The translations under genes were made by a program, and so were the position numbers. From an uncultured Flavobacteriales bacterium (lineage in GTDB: Bacteria; Bacteroidota; Bacteroidia; Flavobacteriales_D; Sanyastnellaceae), in contig CAJXOV010000139.1 in assembly GCA_913057815.1 (NCBI GenBank), positions 1-6,327 of the forward strand: DNA of 6,327 nucleotides. The letters run 5' to 3'. Shown here in pieces: positions 1 to 6,286 of the stretch. Numbering within the stretch: the stretch's first letter is position 1; every line of letters starts with the position of its first letter. The notes under the pieces were generated by a model that saw only the letters and a program-made list of their open reading frames with translations, did not search any database and was not told where the DNA came from.

Positions 1-38
1 TCTATTCGTCGGCAGCGTCAGATGTGTATAAGAGACAG
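1..38 (+). other. Nextera adapter contamination (left end)
   Basis: Bases 6-38 match the Illumina Nextera read-1/i5 transposase adapter. The last 19 bases (20-38, AGATGTGTATAAGAGACAG) are the Tn5 mosaic end used in tagmentation kits. Bases 1-5 (TCTAT) are the end of an 8-base i5 index, which is seen whole at the other contig end. This is library sequence left untrimmed, not genomic DNA. The real insert begins at base 39. Confidence 0.98.
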
Positions 39-325
39 ATTCCATTCTGAACTAAGTTTTGGAGAATTAAAGAAAGAGCAATTTCCGAGCTAATTATGTA
101 ATCTGAATTTGTAAGGTTTGAATAAGAAATTTTTGCTTTTTTATCATCTATCAGTGTTTTTAAATTGATTTGTACTTGACTTATTAAGTCAGATGCAGAT
201 ACCTTATTCATTGTATATTCCTGCTTCTTAGTTATTTCAGTAAACAGATGGAGGGAGTTAATGGTATTAGAAACCGACTCTACAGAGTTTCTGATAAAAC
301 CGAAATATTCGTGATAATCATTTTC
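39..325 (-). pseudogene. Histidine kinase C-terminal part, frameshifted and truncated
   Basis: This is the out-of-frame continuation of the sensor kinase that begins at 1839. Read on the minus strand from 325, it gives about 95 codons. First comes the rest of the dimerisation helix pair (NSVESVSNTINSLHLFTEIT), then the linker, then the start of the HATPase_c fold. It reaches the N-box LILQNLVQNG, whose Asn normally coordinates Mg-ATP. The G1, F and G2 boxes are missing because the contig stops. An open frame starting at the internal ATG at 209-211 runs through base 2. Its last residues (LLYTSDAADE) are translated adapter, and that ATG is almost certainly not a real start. Restoring one base in the short homopolymers at 326-332 joins this piece to the upstream frame. 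Whether the shift is real or an assembly error cannot be told here. Confidence 0.85.
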
Positions 326-1839
326 AAATTTTCCTTATTCAACTTGGATTCAATGAGGCTATTAAAAGCACTAATATTTCGAACAGGTTCCTTTAAATCG
401 TGAGAACAGATATATGAGAAATGTTGAAGAGCTGAGTTTTTATTGATTAATCTGTCATTAAGTTCTTTTAACTTTCTAGTAGATATTTTTTGACTAATCA
501 TGACATAGATAAACCCTAACAACAAAACGTCAATGAAAATAGATAGAAATTTCATCAGTTTTGCTTGGTTAGCTTGTTCGTTCAAAGCTGCGGTTTCTTT
601 TGTCTTTTTCTCTGTATTTTCTTTTATCACTTCAGAGAGAACAGCATATATTTTGGCATTAGACATTTTCTTCTTGTTCATTTTAAATACAAGACTTTTA
701 TATTCTAATGCTCTTTTAAAGTCTCTTTTATATTCATAGATATTAGAGAGTATTTCTAGAGTTTGTTCAGTTTGAAATCCTTTTACTTCTATAGCTTCAT
801 TAGCATAAGACTCAGATAATCCAATATTTCCTAAAGAAAAGTGAGCTTCTGCCAGTCCTACTAAATTATCTGAGAGTTCTTTAGGCTCATTCTGTAGGCG
901 GCTCATATTAGCGCCTATGTTTAGATAATAAATAGCCGTATCTGCTTTGTTTTCATGGGTGAAAGCATTGCCTAAACAAGAGTATATATAACCAACTGCT
1001 GTTGAGATTTTGTGTTTTTTATGAAGGTCAATCGCATCAAAGCATATTCTTTTAACTTCATCATATTCGCCTAAAGAAGAATAAGAGTTAGCCAATCCAA
1101 AATAACAACTCATAGTCGAATTGTGATCTTTGTTTTTCTTGTTTAAGAGTAGGTTTTGTTTGAAAATGGGGATAGCTGCTTGATCAGCATCTATTTTTCC
1201 GTATACCCAGGCCAGAGTATTGTTTATACCCATATGTCTCATTTCAAATTTATCATCTGTTATACTTCTTAAATGAATGAGTTCTTTTATGCCTTCATAA
1301 AAACGTTCTTTTAAGATGTAGTACACCGCCATAGTATGGTGGTAGTCGTAAGATAAGAAGCCCAGTGGTTCATCACCGAGAATCTCTTTAGCAGCTATGA
1401 GTTTAATTCCTAAAGAATCTAATTCTTCTTTTCTTTTATGAATTTCTGCTCTTAATAATAGTATTTCACATTTAGTATGGTTCTTTTGAGTAAAACTATA
1501 GGCTATTTGAAATAAAGAATCGGCTGTTTTAAAGTTTGGTTTAAAGTGTTCGATTCTACCCTCTAGAATATACCCTCGGCAGATTAGTTCACGATCATTT
1601 AATGTCTTGGCTAGAATAATAGCTTGTTCGGAGTAGTACTTTGCAGAGTCTGTGTTTTGTACGTTTAGATACATCCGACCTGCTTCTAGAGCAGAATGAA
1701 TTTTAGTCTCATTATTTTCAGTGTGATTGAATTGATGCAAATGATCTTCAATGTTTTGACCATTTGTGTTATGAATACTTAAAGCAATAAGGCATAAAAA
1801 AGCAAGCGTAATTTGAAGAAATGTATGTCTGCCAGACAT
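280..1839 (-). CDS. TPR-containing membrane sensor histidine kinase (N-terminal part)
   Basis: This is a two-component sensor kinase that would autophosphorylate a histidine and pass the phosphate to a response regulator; no regulator gene is in the window. Residues 1-27 form a signal peptide (hydrophobic core LAFLCLIALS). Residues of roughly 45-390 are helical and fit a run of tetratricopeptide repeats, clearest at 46-80, 243-277, 323-352 and 356-389; this would be the periplasmic sensor. A lysine/glutamate-rich, probably coiled-coil stretch (about 390-427) leads to one membrane segment at about 430-449. The H-box SHDLKEPVR follows, with the phospho-acceptor His480 (codon 400-402). The frame then ends at a premature stop after 519 residues because of a single-base shift near residue 504; the kinase continues in another frame down to base 39. 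The ATG at 1837-1839 is preferred because the signal peptide starts there. No Shine-Dalgarno is visible, as is usual in Bacteroidota. Confidence 0.88.
   Translation of the reverse strand: MSGRHTFLQITLAFLCLIALSIHNTNGQNIEDHLHQFNHTENNETKIHSALEAGRMYLNVQNTDSAKYYSEQAIILAKTLNDRELICRGYILEGRIEHFKPNFKTADSLFQIAYSFTQKNHTKCEILLLRAEIHKRKEELDSLGIKLIAAKEILGDEPLGFLSYDYHHTMAVYYILKERFYEGIKELIHLRSITDDKFEMRHMGINNTLAWVYGKIDADQAAIPIFKQNLLLNKKNKDHNSTMSCYFGLANSYSSLGEYDEVKRICFDAIDLHKKHKISTAVGYIYSCLGNAFTHENKADTAIYYLNIGANMSRLQNEPKELSDNLVGLAEAHFSLGNIGLSESYANEAIEVKGFQTEQTLEILSNIYEYKRDFKRALEYKSLVFKMNKKKMSNAKIYAVLSEVIKENTEKKTKETAALNEQANQAKLMKFLSIFIDVLLLGFIYVMISQKISTRKLKELNDRLINKNSALQHFSYICSHDLKEPVRNISAFNSLIESKLNKENLKMIITNISVLSETL
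326..332 (-). other. Single-base frameshift site in the kinase gene
   Basis: On the minus strand the sequence reads GGAAAATTTGAAAATG. In the upstream frame this gives KENLKM, then a stop 13 codons later. Adding one T to the TTT run gives KENFEN, and the reading continues open for about 95 codons with normal HisKA/HATPase content. The lesion is therefore one lost base in adjacent A and T homopolymers. It could be a real mutation or an assembly or sequencing error. Confidence 0.8.
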
Positions 1840-1912
1840 TTAATTGTTTCTAGATTTGTTAAATAATAGTTCCATGTAAATTAAGAATTATTCTCCAATA
1901 TCCTTCCAAATA

Positions 1913-1951
1913 ACTAAAACACATCAAAAAGAGTTTTCGACATGTTTTAGT
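1913..1951 (-). terminator. Possible hairpin terminator after the GyrI-like gene
   Basis: The arms ACTAAAACA (1913-1921) and TGTTTTAGT (1943-1951) are perfectly complementary over 9 bp. Past a two-base mismatch the stem can extend through TC/GA and AAAA/TTTT, with a one-base bulge, to a small AGAG loop. The structure begins 7 bases past the stop codon of the minus-strand GyrI-like gene, where a terminator for the three-gene cluster would sit. The stem is AT-rich and is followed by only a weak T run (TATTTGG), so termination is an inference. Confidence 0.4.
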
Positions 1952-1958
1952 CTATCCT

Positions 1959-2420
1959 TTAATCCTTTATAGCTATTAGAATATCAGCTTCCCCGTTTGT
2001 AGGATCAATAGCTTTTTCCCCATAAACCTCGAAATCAGCTGTGTATGTTCTGTCTAATCCTGATTCCCATATTTCTAACCAAGAATTAACTATGGCATCT
2101 TTTGTCAAGTCTCCTTTAGAAACGTGACTAGCATAGGTTCCGCCATCAAACGAGTGACCAACCATTCCTTCAGGAATTTGATTTAGACTTTTTACCTTAC
2201 AACCCAATATTACATCATAAGGTTTTAAGTGATCACCTTCGTAATTTGTGTAAACTGAAAGTACCTCTTCGGTAAGTTTATTAGGAATCTTAGATTGAAT
2301 TCCTTCTTGCATAAATTTATTCCACAAACCGCCTATGTCTTTGGCTGCTCTACCATCATTGTTGTCAGTTCTTACTGAAATTCCGATAACCATAAATGGT
2401 TCTATTTTTACTTTTTGCAT
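1959..2420 (-). CDS. GyrI-like / AraC effector-binding domain protein
   Basis: This is a 153-residue stand-alone member of the GyrI-like (SOUL/SHS2-fold) effector-binding superfamily, closest by eye to the integron-associated Cass2-type branch. Family members bind small, often cationic or hydrophobic molecules, either as a regulator's ligand domain or as a free protein. Visible signature: an opening beta strand (FMVIGISVRT, 9-18), IGGLWNKF (29-36), a VYTNYEGDH segment (56-64), GGTYASHVSKGD (93-104), two tryptophans at 114 and 118, and DFEVYGEKAIDP (129-140). Glu131 lies where the family carries its ligand-contacting acid. There is no DNA-binding domain, so any regulatory effect would be indirect. 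It has no signal peptide and is expected in the cytoplasm. It is the last gene of the minus-strand cluster, 44 bases after the WYL regulator. The ligand is unknown. Confidence 0.82.
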   Translation of the reverse strand: MQKVKIEPFMVIGISVRTDNNDGRAAKDIGGLWNKFMQEGIQSKIPNKLTEEVLSVYTNYEGDHLKPYDVILGCKVKSLNQIPEGMVGHSFDGGTYASHVSKGDLTKDAIVNSWLEIWESGLDRTYTADFEVYGEKAIDPTNGEADILIAIKD

Positions 2421-2439
2421 CTTCTTTGTTTTTTAATTT

Positions 2440-2463
2440 AATGCAATAGTATGGCGGTGCATT
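2440..2463. promoter_or_regulatory. Small dyad between the WYL and GyrI-like genes
   Basis: The inverted repeat AATGCA (2440-2445) and TGCATT (2458-2463) flanks a GC-richer core in the 44-base gap before the GyrI-like gene. On the minus strand a TTGACA-like hexamer overlaps its upstream edge (2463-2468), but no good -10 or -7 element follows at normal spacing. It could be an operator for the neighbouring regulator, an mRNA hairpin, or chance. Confidence 0.2.
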
Positions 2464-2464
2464 G

Positions 2465-3181
2465 TCAAGGGTGTGTCAGGGGTTCTGTTGGAGGATAATA
2501 TTTTTTGTAATACTGTTCTAAGGTTAGTTTATGAGGAGTGAAGTTTTCGCGTTGCAACGCTATATTTAACATCCTGTCCAACCTGAAAGCTCTGAAGTCA
2601 TTTCGTAATCTGCAGAATGCGATGAGCACCCAGTTTTCCTGAGTATGTACCAAAGCAAAAGGTTCAACATCACGTGCCGTTATGGACAAGTCAACGGAGG
2701 AATATTTGAGTTTTACGAGTTGGTAGTGAGTTAGAGCTTTTTGAATTTCAATTAAGTAATCGCTTGATTTTTCATTTTTATAGTTATTCCTGTATTCAAG
2801 TTTGTCACTTAATATTTCGCTATTCTTTCGTTCAGAGTTTCTAAGAACAGATTTGATTTTTTCTATGGCAGAAGAATAAGTGGTTGAAAGAGATTCATCT
2901 TTATTCTGGCTAATTATTAGCTCAGCCGTAATCAAAGCGTTAGCTTCTTCTTCAGTAAACATGACAGGAGGAAGCTTGAAACCTTCCATGATGGAATATC
3001 CTCTTCCTTCTTCAATAACTATGGGAATTCCAGATTTTTCTAAAGTTCTGAGATCTCGGTATATGGTACGTACACTTAAATTGTGTTTAGCGGCCAAATC
3101 AGTAGCAGTAGTTAGGCTCACAGATTGGAGTTGGGTAAGAATAGCTGTTAATCTAGCCAATCTAGGTTTCTCTTTATCCAT
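2465..3181 (-). CDS. YafY/DeoR-type HTH and WYL-domain transcriptional regulator
   Basis: This is a 238-residue cytoplasmic transcription factor. The N-terminus is a winged helix-turn-helix of the HTH_11 type: the recognition helix is about SVRTIYRDLRTLEKSG (36-51), followed by the wing GRGYSI (59-64). The linker FKLPPVMFTEEEANAL (68-83) is typical of YafY-like proteins. The C-terminal WYL domain spans about 140-205. In it the name-giving motif is WVL (184-186), inside ENWVLIAFC, followed by the conserved arginine-rich FRLDRM (199-204). WYL domains bind ligands, often nucleotide-like or nucleic acid, and switch DNA binding. The ATG at 3179-3181 lies five bases after the upstream SRPBCC stop, so the two genes are almost certainly cotranscribed, and autoregulation is likely. 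Some WYL regulators control phage defence, but no defence gene is next to this one. The effector and operator are unknown. Confidence 0.9.
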   Translation of the reverse strand: MDKEKPRLARLTAILTQLQSVSLTTATDLAAKHNLSVRTIYRDLRTLEKSGIPIVIEEGRGYSIMEGFKLPPVMFTEEEANALITAELIISQNKDESLSTTYSSAIEKIKSVLRNSERKNSEILSDKLEYRNNYKNEKSSDYLIEIQKALTHYQLVKLKYSSVDLSITARDVEPFALVHTQENWVLIAFCRLRNDFRAFRLDRMLNIALQRENFTPHKLTLEQYYKKYYPPTEPLTHP

Positions 3182-3186
3182 TTATT

Positions 3187-3624
3187 CTAAGATTTCTCTT
3201 CAGAGATTCTTTTGATTTCAGCTAGCATCATTGGTAATCCTTTTTCAGTATGCTCTACACTTTTTTCACTGGCCATGTTAGTCTGAAGCCAAGTGAATCT
3301 AATAGAGTTCTCATCTTCTTTTTCTAACATGTAAGAAACAATAAAGTAGTTTTCTAACTTGTCTTCAGTTCCACTCATGCTGCTCCAGTAATTGTATTTA
3401 AGCAGCTTATTAGTTTCGTTTTCTAATACGTTCCCTTTGTCATGGTATTCAGTTCCATTATAGTTTCCGGTGAATTTTATTGGACTTCCTACTTTCCAGT
3501 CTGTTTCTGTGTCAGTACCATATAAGAAAAGTTTTATTTTTTCAGGTTGGGTGATGGTTTCCCAAATAGCTGAGGCTGCAGCCTCAATTAGTATACTGCT
3601 TGATGCTTTTAGATCTGAAGACAT
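3187..3624 (-). CDS. SRPBCC / AHSA1-like (START-fold) domain protein
   Basis: This is a 145-residue single-domain protein of the SRPBCC superfamily, AHSA1-like branch (Hsp90 ATPase activator homologue), a fold with a deep hydrophobic ligand pocket. Visible family pattern: an N-terminal strand (SSSILIEAAASAIWETIT, 8-25), a helix with PEKIKLFLYG (28-36), then TDWKVGSPIKFTG (41-53), where the W..G..I.F.G pattern is diagnostic. The strands GNVLENETNKLLKYNYWS (64-81) follow, and a long C-terminal helix (about 128-143). There is no signal peptide, so it is cytoplasmic. It is the first gene of the minus-strand cluster, directly upstream of the WYL regulator. A Bacteroidota -7 motif lies 20 bases before its ATG. 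Bacterial members are mostly uncharacterised; lipid or small-molecule binding or a chaperone-like role are possible, and I cannot choose between them. Confidence 0.85.
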   Translation of the reverse strand: MSSDLKASSSILIEAAASAIWETITQPEKIKLFLYGTDTETDWKVGSPIKFTGNYNGTEYHDKGNVLENETNKLLKYNYWSSMSGTEDKLENYFIVSYMLEKEDENSIRFTWLQTNMASEKSVEHTEKGLPMMLAEIKRISEEKS

Positions 3625-3644
3625 TGAGTTGTTATTTAGTTCAG

Positions 3645-3652
3645 CAAATGTA
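3645..3652 (-). promoter_or_regulatory. Bacteroidota -7 promoter motif for the three-gene cluster
   Basis: On the minus strand TACATTTG fits the Bacteroidota -7 consensus TAnnTTTG exactly. It ends 20 bases before the SRPBCC start codon, implying a short leader. A clear -33 TTG is not visible at the expected distance, so this rests on one element only. It would let the cluster be transcribed independently of the propeller gene upstream. Confidence 0.45.
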
Positions 3653-3703
3653 TAGGATATATAATTTAATATCTGGTAGAAAATATGTAAGCGGAAATCG
3701 ACT

Positions 3704-5167
3704 TTAACAGATGATTAGTTTTATTGTTTTTCCAAGACAGTTTACAAAGTAAATTCCTGAAGGTTCATTGGTTAAATCACAAAAGGTGCCTTTTCCTGTT
3801 TTAATAATTTCACCCATTAAGTTTCTAATTATCCAAGTTTCATTTGACGGGATATTTAGAATTACTGGTCCGTTAGATGGGTTAGGGAAAGCATTGAACT
3901 CTGATTCAGCAAGCTCTGATATACCCACAGAATTGTTTTCGTAAATCTCCATCTTTCCTCTGTTGTTTGTCGTTATGGAATAGGGAATACCTATAGCCAT
4001 TTTAGTACCTTGTCTGTTAATTGACACACCTTTTCCGCAACGGTCAAATAATTGATTACCAGTAATTGTATTTCCCTGTTGAGACCACTCATTATTTACC
4101 CATTTTAACACCCTAACAGCTCCAAGACTAAAATTATGTCTATGCTCACCTGAACATAAGGTAGTTCCATCACCACTCAGGTCAAAATTTTCCCCACATT
4201 TGTCTTCAGCTTCGATTCCTATTATATCATTGCCTTTCTGAAGCCAGTTATTTTCATTAAAATCCCAGTCATAAACTTTAATAGTTCCGTTTGGGGAAAG
4301 CAGGCCATTTGGATTAAAACCTGGAGAGCCTACTGCTAGAATGCTACAGTCTTCATCTATTTTTACACAGTTTCCAGTTTTTGCTCCAGGTTCTAGGCCA
4401 ATTAGTTGATCTCCTAATACATTCCAAGTATTCTCACTCCAAGCATAAACCAAAGCCCTGCCTGAGTTGGTTCCGTTTATTGCTGATTTAGGTGCGCCAA
4501 TGGCTATTCTGTCTCCTTCATTATTCATGGAAATTGAGTGACCAAAATGTTCTCCTTCAGAAAACCCAATGAGATCTAAGCCCATTTGTTGCCATGTTTC
4601 TCCGTTCCATTCGTATATCTGAACCATTCCGGCATCGGTATTTACAACGTCTGATAGAGGACTTGAAATAGCTATTCGGTCACCAGTTGCATTAAGGTTT
4701 ATATCAAAACCGAAATTGGTTTCAGTTCCTAACCCTCTTAAGGTTTCTCCTTTCTGCTCCCAAGAACCGTTTATATAATCGTACACTTTAACACAGCCAG
4801 AAGAGTTATCATCTAATTCTAAATCTTCAATACTGGAAGCAGCTACAGTATTTCCATCTGAATTGATAGACATATTATACCCGAAATTCTCATTGGCAAC
4901 TTCTCCGTTAATAGCTAGCCCTTTTACAGCCCAATTGTTGCTAGACCACTGATACACTCTGCATAGTCCTGAATTATTTTGAGTAAGACCATTATGTTCT
5001 TCAGAACCTACAGCAAAAACATTCCCATCAGTGTTTAAAGATATATTTTTTCCAATGTTTTCGTATTGTTCAGTTCCTAGAATCTCAAAGCCTAATTGTT
5101 CCCATTGAGAGTGACCTATCATAGGAAATAGAATTAGTACCAGTATCGTCTTTAAAGAAATAGCCAT
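3704..5167 (-). CDS. Secreted seven-repeat beta-propeller protein with T9SS C-terminal domain
   Basis: This is a 487-residue exported protein. Residues 1-20 form a signal peptide (KTILVLILFPMIGHS). Residues 22-415 divide into seven repeats of 53-60 residues, each starting at a tryptophan: 22, 79, 136, 192, 248, 308 and 361. The shared pattern is W.Q.G..I.G......FG..vsin.dG..iAiGsP....n.G.v.vY.w, which resembles FG-GAP/integrin-like or other propeller blades. Seven repeats suggest one closed seven-bladed propeller. Residues 424-487 look like a type A T9SS sorting domain, with FPNPSNGPVIL at 427-437 and SGIYFV near 470. It would cross the outer membrane by the type IX system and be anchored or released. 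No catalytic motif is recognised; a binding or adhesion role is likely. It is a single gene, divergent from the oxidase at 5323, with its own promoter. It ends in an unusual KLIIC rather than a lysine-rich tail. Confidence 0.88.
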   Translation of the reverse strand: MAISLKTILVLILFPMIGHSQWEQLGFEILGTEQYENIGKNISLNTDGNVFAVGSEEHNGLTQNNSGLCRVYQWSSNNWAVKGLAINGEVANENFGYNMSINSDGNTVAASSIEDLELDDNSSGCVKVYDYINGSWEQKGETLRGLGTETNFGFDINLNATGDRIAISSPLSDVVNTDAGMVQIYEWNGETWQQMGLDLIGFSEGEHFGHSISMNNEGDRIAIGAPKSAINGTNSGRALVYAWSENTWNVLGDQLIGLEPGAKTGNCVKIDEDCSILAVGSPGFNPNGLLSPNGTIKVYDWDFNENNWLQKGNDIIGIEAEDKCGENFDLSGDGTTLCSGEHRHNFSLGAVRVLKWVNNEWSQQGNTITGNQLFDRCGKGVSINRQGTKMAIGIPYSITTNNRGKMEIYENNSVGISELAESEFNAFPNPSNGPVILNIPSNETWIIRNLMGEIIKTGKGTFCDLTNEPSGIYFVNCLGKTIKLIIC

Positions 5168-5183
5168 TAGTAAATGTTTAAAC

Positions 5184-5216
5184 CAAAGATAGTTAATTGT
5201 AATTTATTGATTTCAA
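5184..5216 (-). promoter_or_regulatory. Bacteroidota promoter of the propeller gene
   Basis: On the minus strand TATCTTTG (plus-strand 5184-5191) matches the -7 consensus TAnnTTTG exactly. A TTG at 5214-5216 lies 22 bases upstream of it, in the range for the -33 element of this phylum. The -7 motif ends 16 bases before the start codon at 5167. The -33 element sits inside a palindrome (5207-5220). Confidence 0.6.
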
Positions 5217-5220
5217 TCAA
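5207..5220. promoter_or_regulatory. 14-bp palindrome overlapping the -33 element
   Basis: TTGATT-TC-AATCAA is a perfect 6+6 inverted repeat with a two-base centre. It covers the -33 region of the propeller gene promoter in the divergent intergenic region. Its position suits a dimeric regulator's operator, but the sequence is short and AT-rich, so chance is possible. Confidence 0.35.
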
Positions 5221-5311
5221 CCAGATAGGCGAGTATTAAAGAGAGTTTTTTTGAATTAGCAATTAGAAGTAGATTGCAACGCTATTTAAAAGGACTTTAA
5301 TAGTTGTTTAT

Positions 5312-5317
5312 AGAGGA
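5312..5317 (+). promoter_or_regulatory. Possible ribosome binding site of the amine oxidase gene
   Basis: AGAGGA lies five bases upstream of the ATG at 5323. It resembles a Shine-Dalgarno core and supports that start, although many Bacteroidota genes initiate without one. Confidence 0.4.
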
Positions 5318-5322
5318 TAGAA

Positions 5323-6286
5323 ATGAAGTATACAATAGTAGGAGCAGGTCTCTCTGGATTAACTGCAGGGTTTGAATTATTGAAATCAGGAGAAAAAGAG
5401 TTCATTATTTTGGAAGCACGACAGAAGGTCGGTGGAAGGTTAGATACTAGAAATGGAATAGACTTTGGAGCTACCTGGTTTCAGAATTACCATACCAATT
5501 TGCTTGGTTTATTGAACGAACTTTCTTTGGGTAGATTTGACCAATACAGAGATGGAGAAAGTCTACTTGTTTATAATTCCATGGCTGCACCTCATTCTTT
5601 TGAAATGAATCCAGATGAACCATCTGCTCAGCGAGTTTTTGATGGTTCGGGATCTATAGCCAAGCTTCTGGCTGAAAAACTGAAAGATCATATTCAGTTA
5701 AATACAGCAGTTCATTCCATTAATGAACAAGGTGATAAAATAGAAATAATCTCTTCTAATGGTCATTTTTCAGCTGATAAAGTAATCCTCACACTTCCGC
5801 CTAAACTAGCTGCTGAGGTAGAGTTCAAACCATCACTTCCATTAGAAACTGTGGCGGCTATGAAGGATACGCATACATGGATGAGTAACTCCATTAAAGT
5901 AGGATTGACATTTAAAAAACCATTTTGGAGAGAGAAGGATTTATCTGGAACGGTTATTAGTCAAATTAGTCCAGTAGCAGAATTATACGACCACTCCAGT
6001 GCCGATGAAACTGAATTTGGTCTGATGGGATTCGTAAATGAAAACACCAGAGATGAATCTCCTGAAAACAGAAAAGAGCAAATCTTAAATTACTTGGAGA
6101 AACACTTAGGACCAGAAATAAGAGACTTCATTATGTATGAAGAAAAAGATTGGTCTAAAGATGAGTACACCGCTACCAAAAAAATGACTCCAGTTTATCT
6201 ACATCCTCAGTACGGAAATCCTCTTCTTCGGAAATCGTATATGAATGAAAAACTGTATTTCTCAGGAACAGAAACTTCTGCAGAGT
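5323..6286 (+). CDS. Flavin amine oxidase-like FAD-dependent oxidoreductase (3' truncated)
   Basis: This is an FAD enzyme of the monoamine oxidase / amino-oxidoreductase superfamily, which oxidises amines or C-C/C-N bonds using oxygen or another acceptor; the substrate is unknown. The genuine part covers 321 residues. The dinucleotide-binding start MKYTIVGAGLSG has GAGLSG at 7-12, the ribose-binding acid is Glu31 in LEAR, and GGR at 37-39 is the flavin-contacting motif. DFGATWF (47-53) matches the family's conserved strand after GGR. A VILTLPP segment (154-160) is the usual second FAD-domain strand. The C-terminal FAD motif begins at YFSGTETS (312-319) and is cut there, so the family's following glycine-rich G(Y/F)xxGA segment and the last few dozen residues are missing. 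The open frame runs on to 6327, but the final residues (VSYTHLTLPTNRE) are translated adapter. The start is supported by the Rossmann motif beginning at once and by AGAGGA upstream. It is the only plus-strand gene here. Confidence 0.88.

Noticed and set aside
1..38. Terminal inverted repeat of an insertion sequence or Tn5-like element
   Set aside because: It matches the full Nextera adapter with an index at the other end, and there is no transposase gene in the window.
2..211. 69-residue minus-strand frame as an independent small gene
   Set aside because: It is the middle of the histidine kinase plus an adapter-encoded tail. The ATG is internal, and the frame is open upstream of it to about base 325 with kinase-like sequence.
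533..739. 68-residue plus-strand open frame
   Set aside because: It lies wholly inside the kinase gene on the opposite strand, is hydrophobic only because it mirrors that gene's codons, and has no start signal or family resemblance.
2465..3181. WYL regulator as a sign of a phage-defence island
   Set aside because: WYL proteins do regulate some defence systems, but no nuclease, cyclase, effector, toxin or restriction gene is nearby. The neighbours are small-molecule-binding folds.
2880..3215. 111-residue plus-strand open frame
   Set aside because: It is antisense to the WYL regulator, whose HTH and WYL domains are clear in the minus frame.
3470..3655. 61-residue plus-strand open frame
   Set aside because: It is antisense to the SRPBCC gene and its upstream region, with no recognisable content.
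2552..5285. Repeated 12-mer TTGCAACGCTAT at 2552-2563 and 5274-5285
   Set aside because: One copy is inside the WYL coding region, the other upstream of the oxidase. About one such 12-base match is expected by chance in a window of this size. The first copy's GTTGCAAC palindrome is not complete at the second.
5221..5322. Promoter for the oxidase gene
   Set aside because: Candidates such as TTTTTTTG at 5246-5253 followed by TAGATTGC, or TTG at 5274-5276 followed by TAGTTGTT, each miss two or more bases of the -7 consensus or have poor spacing.
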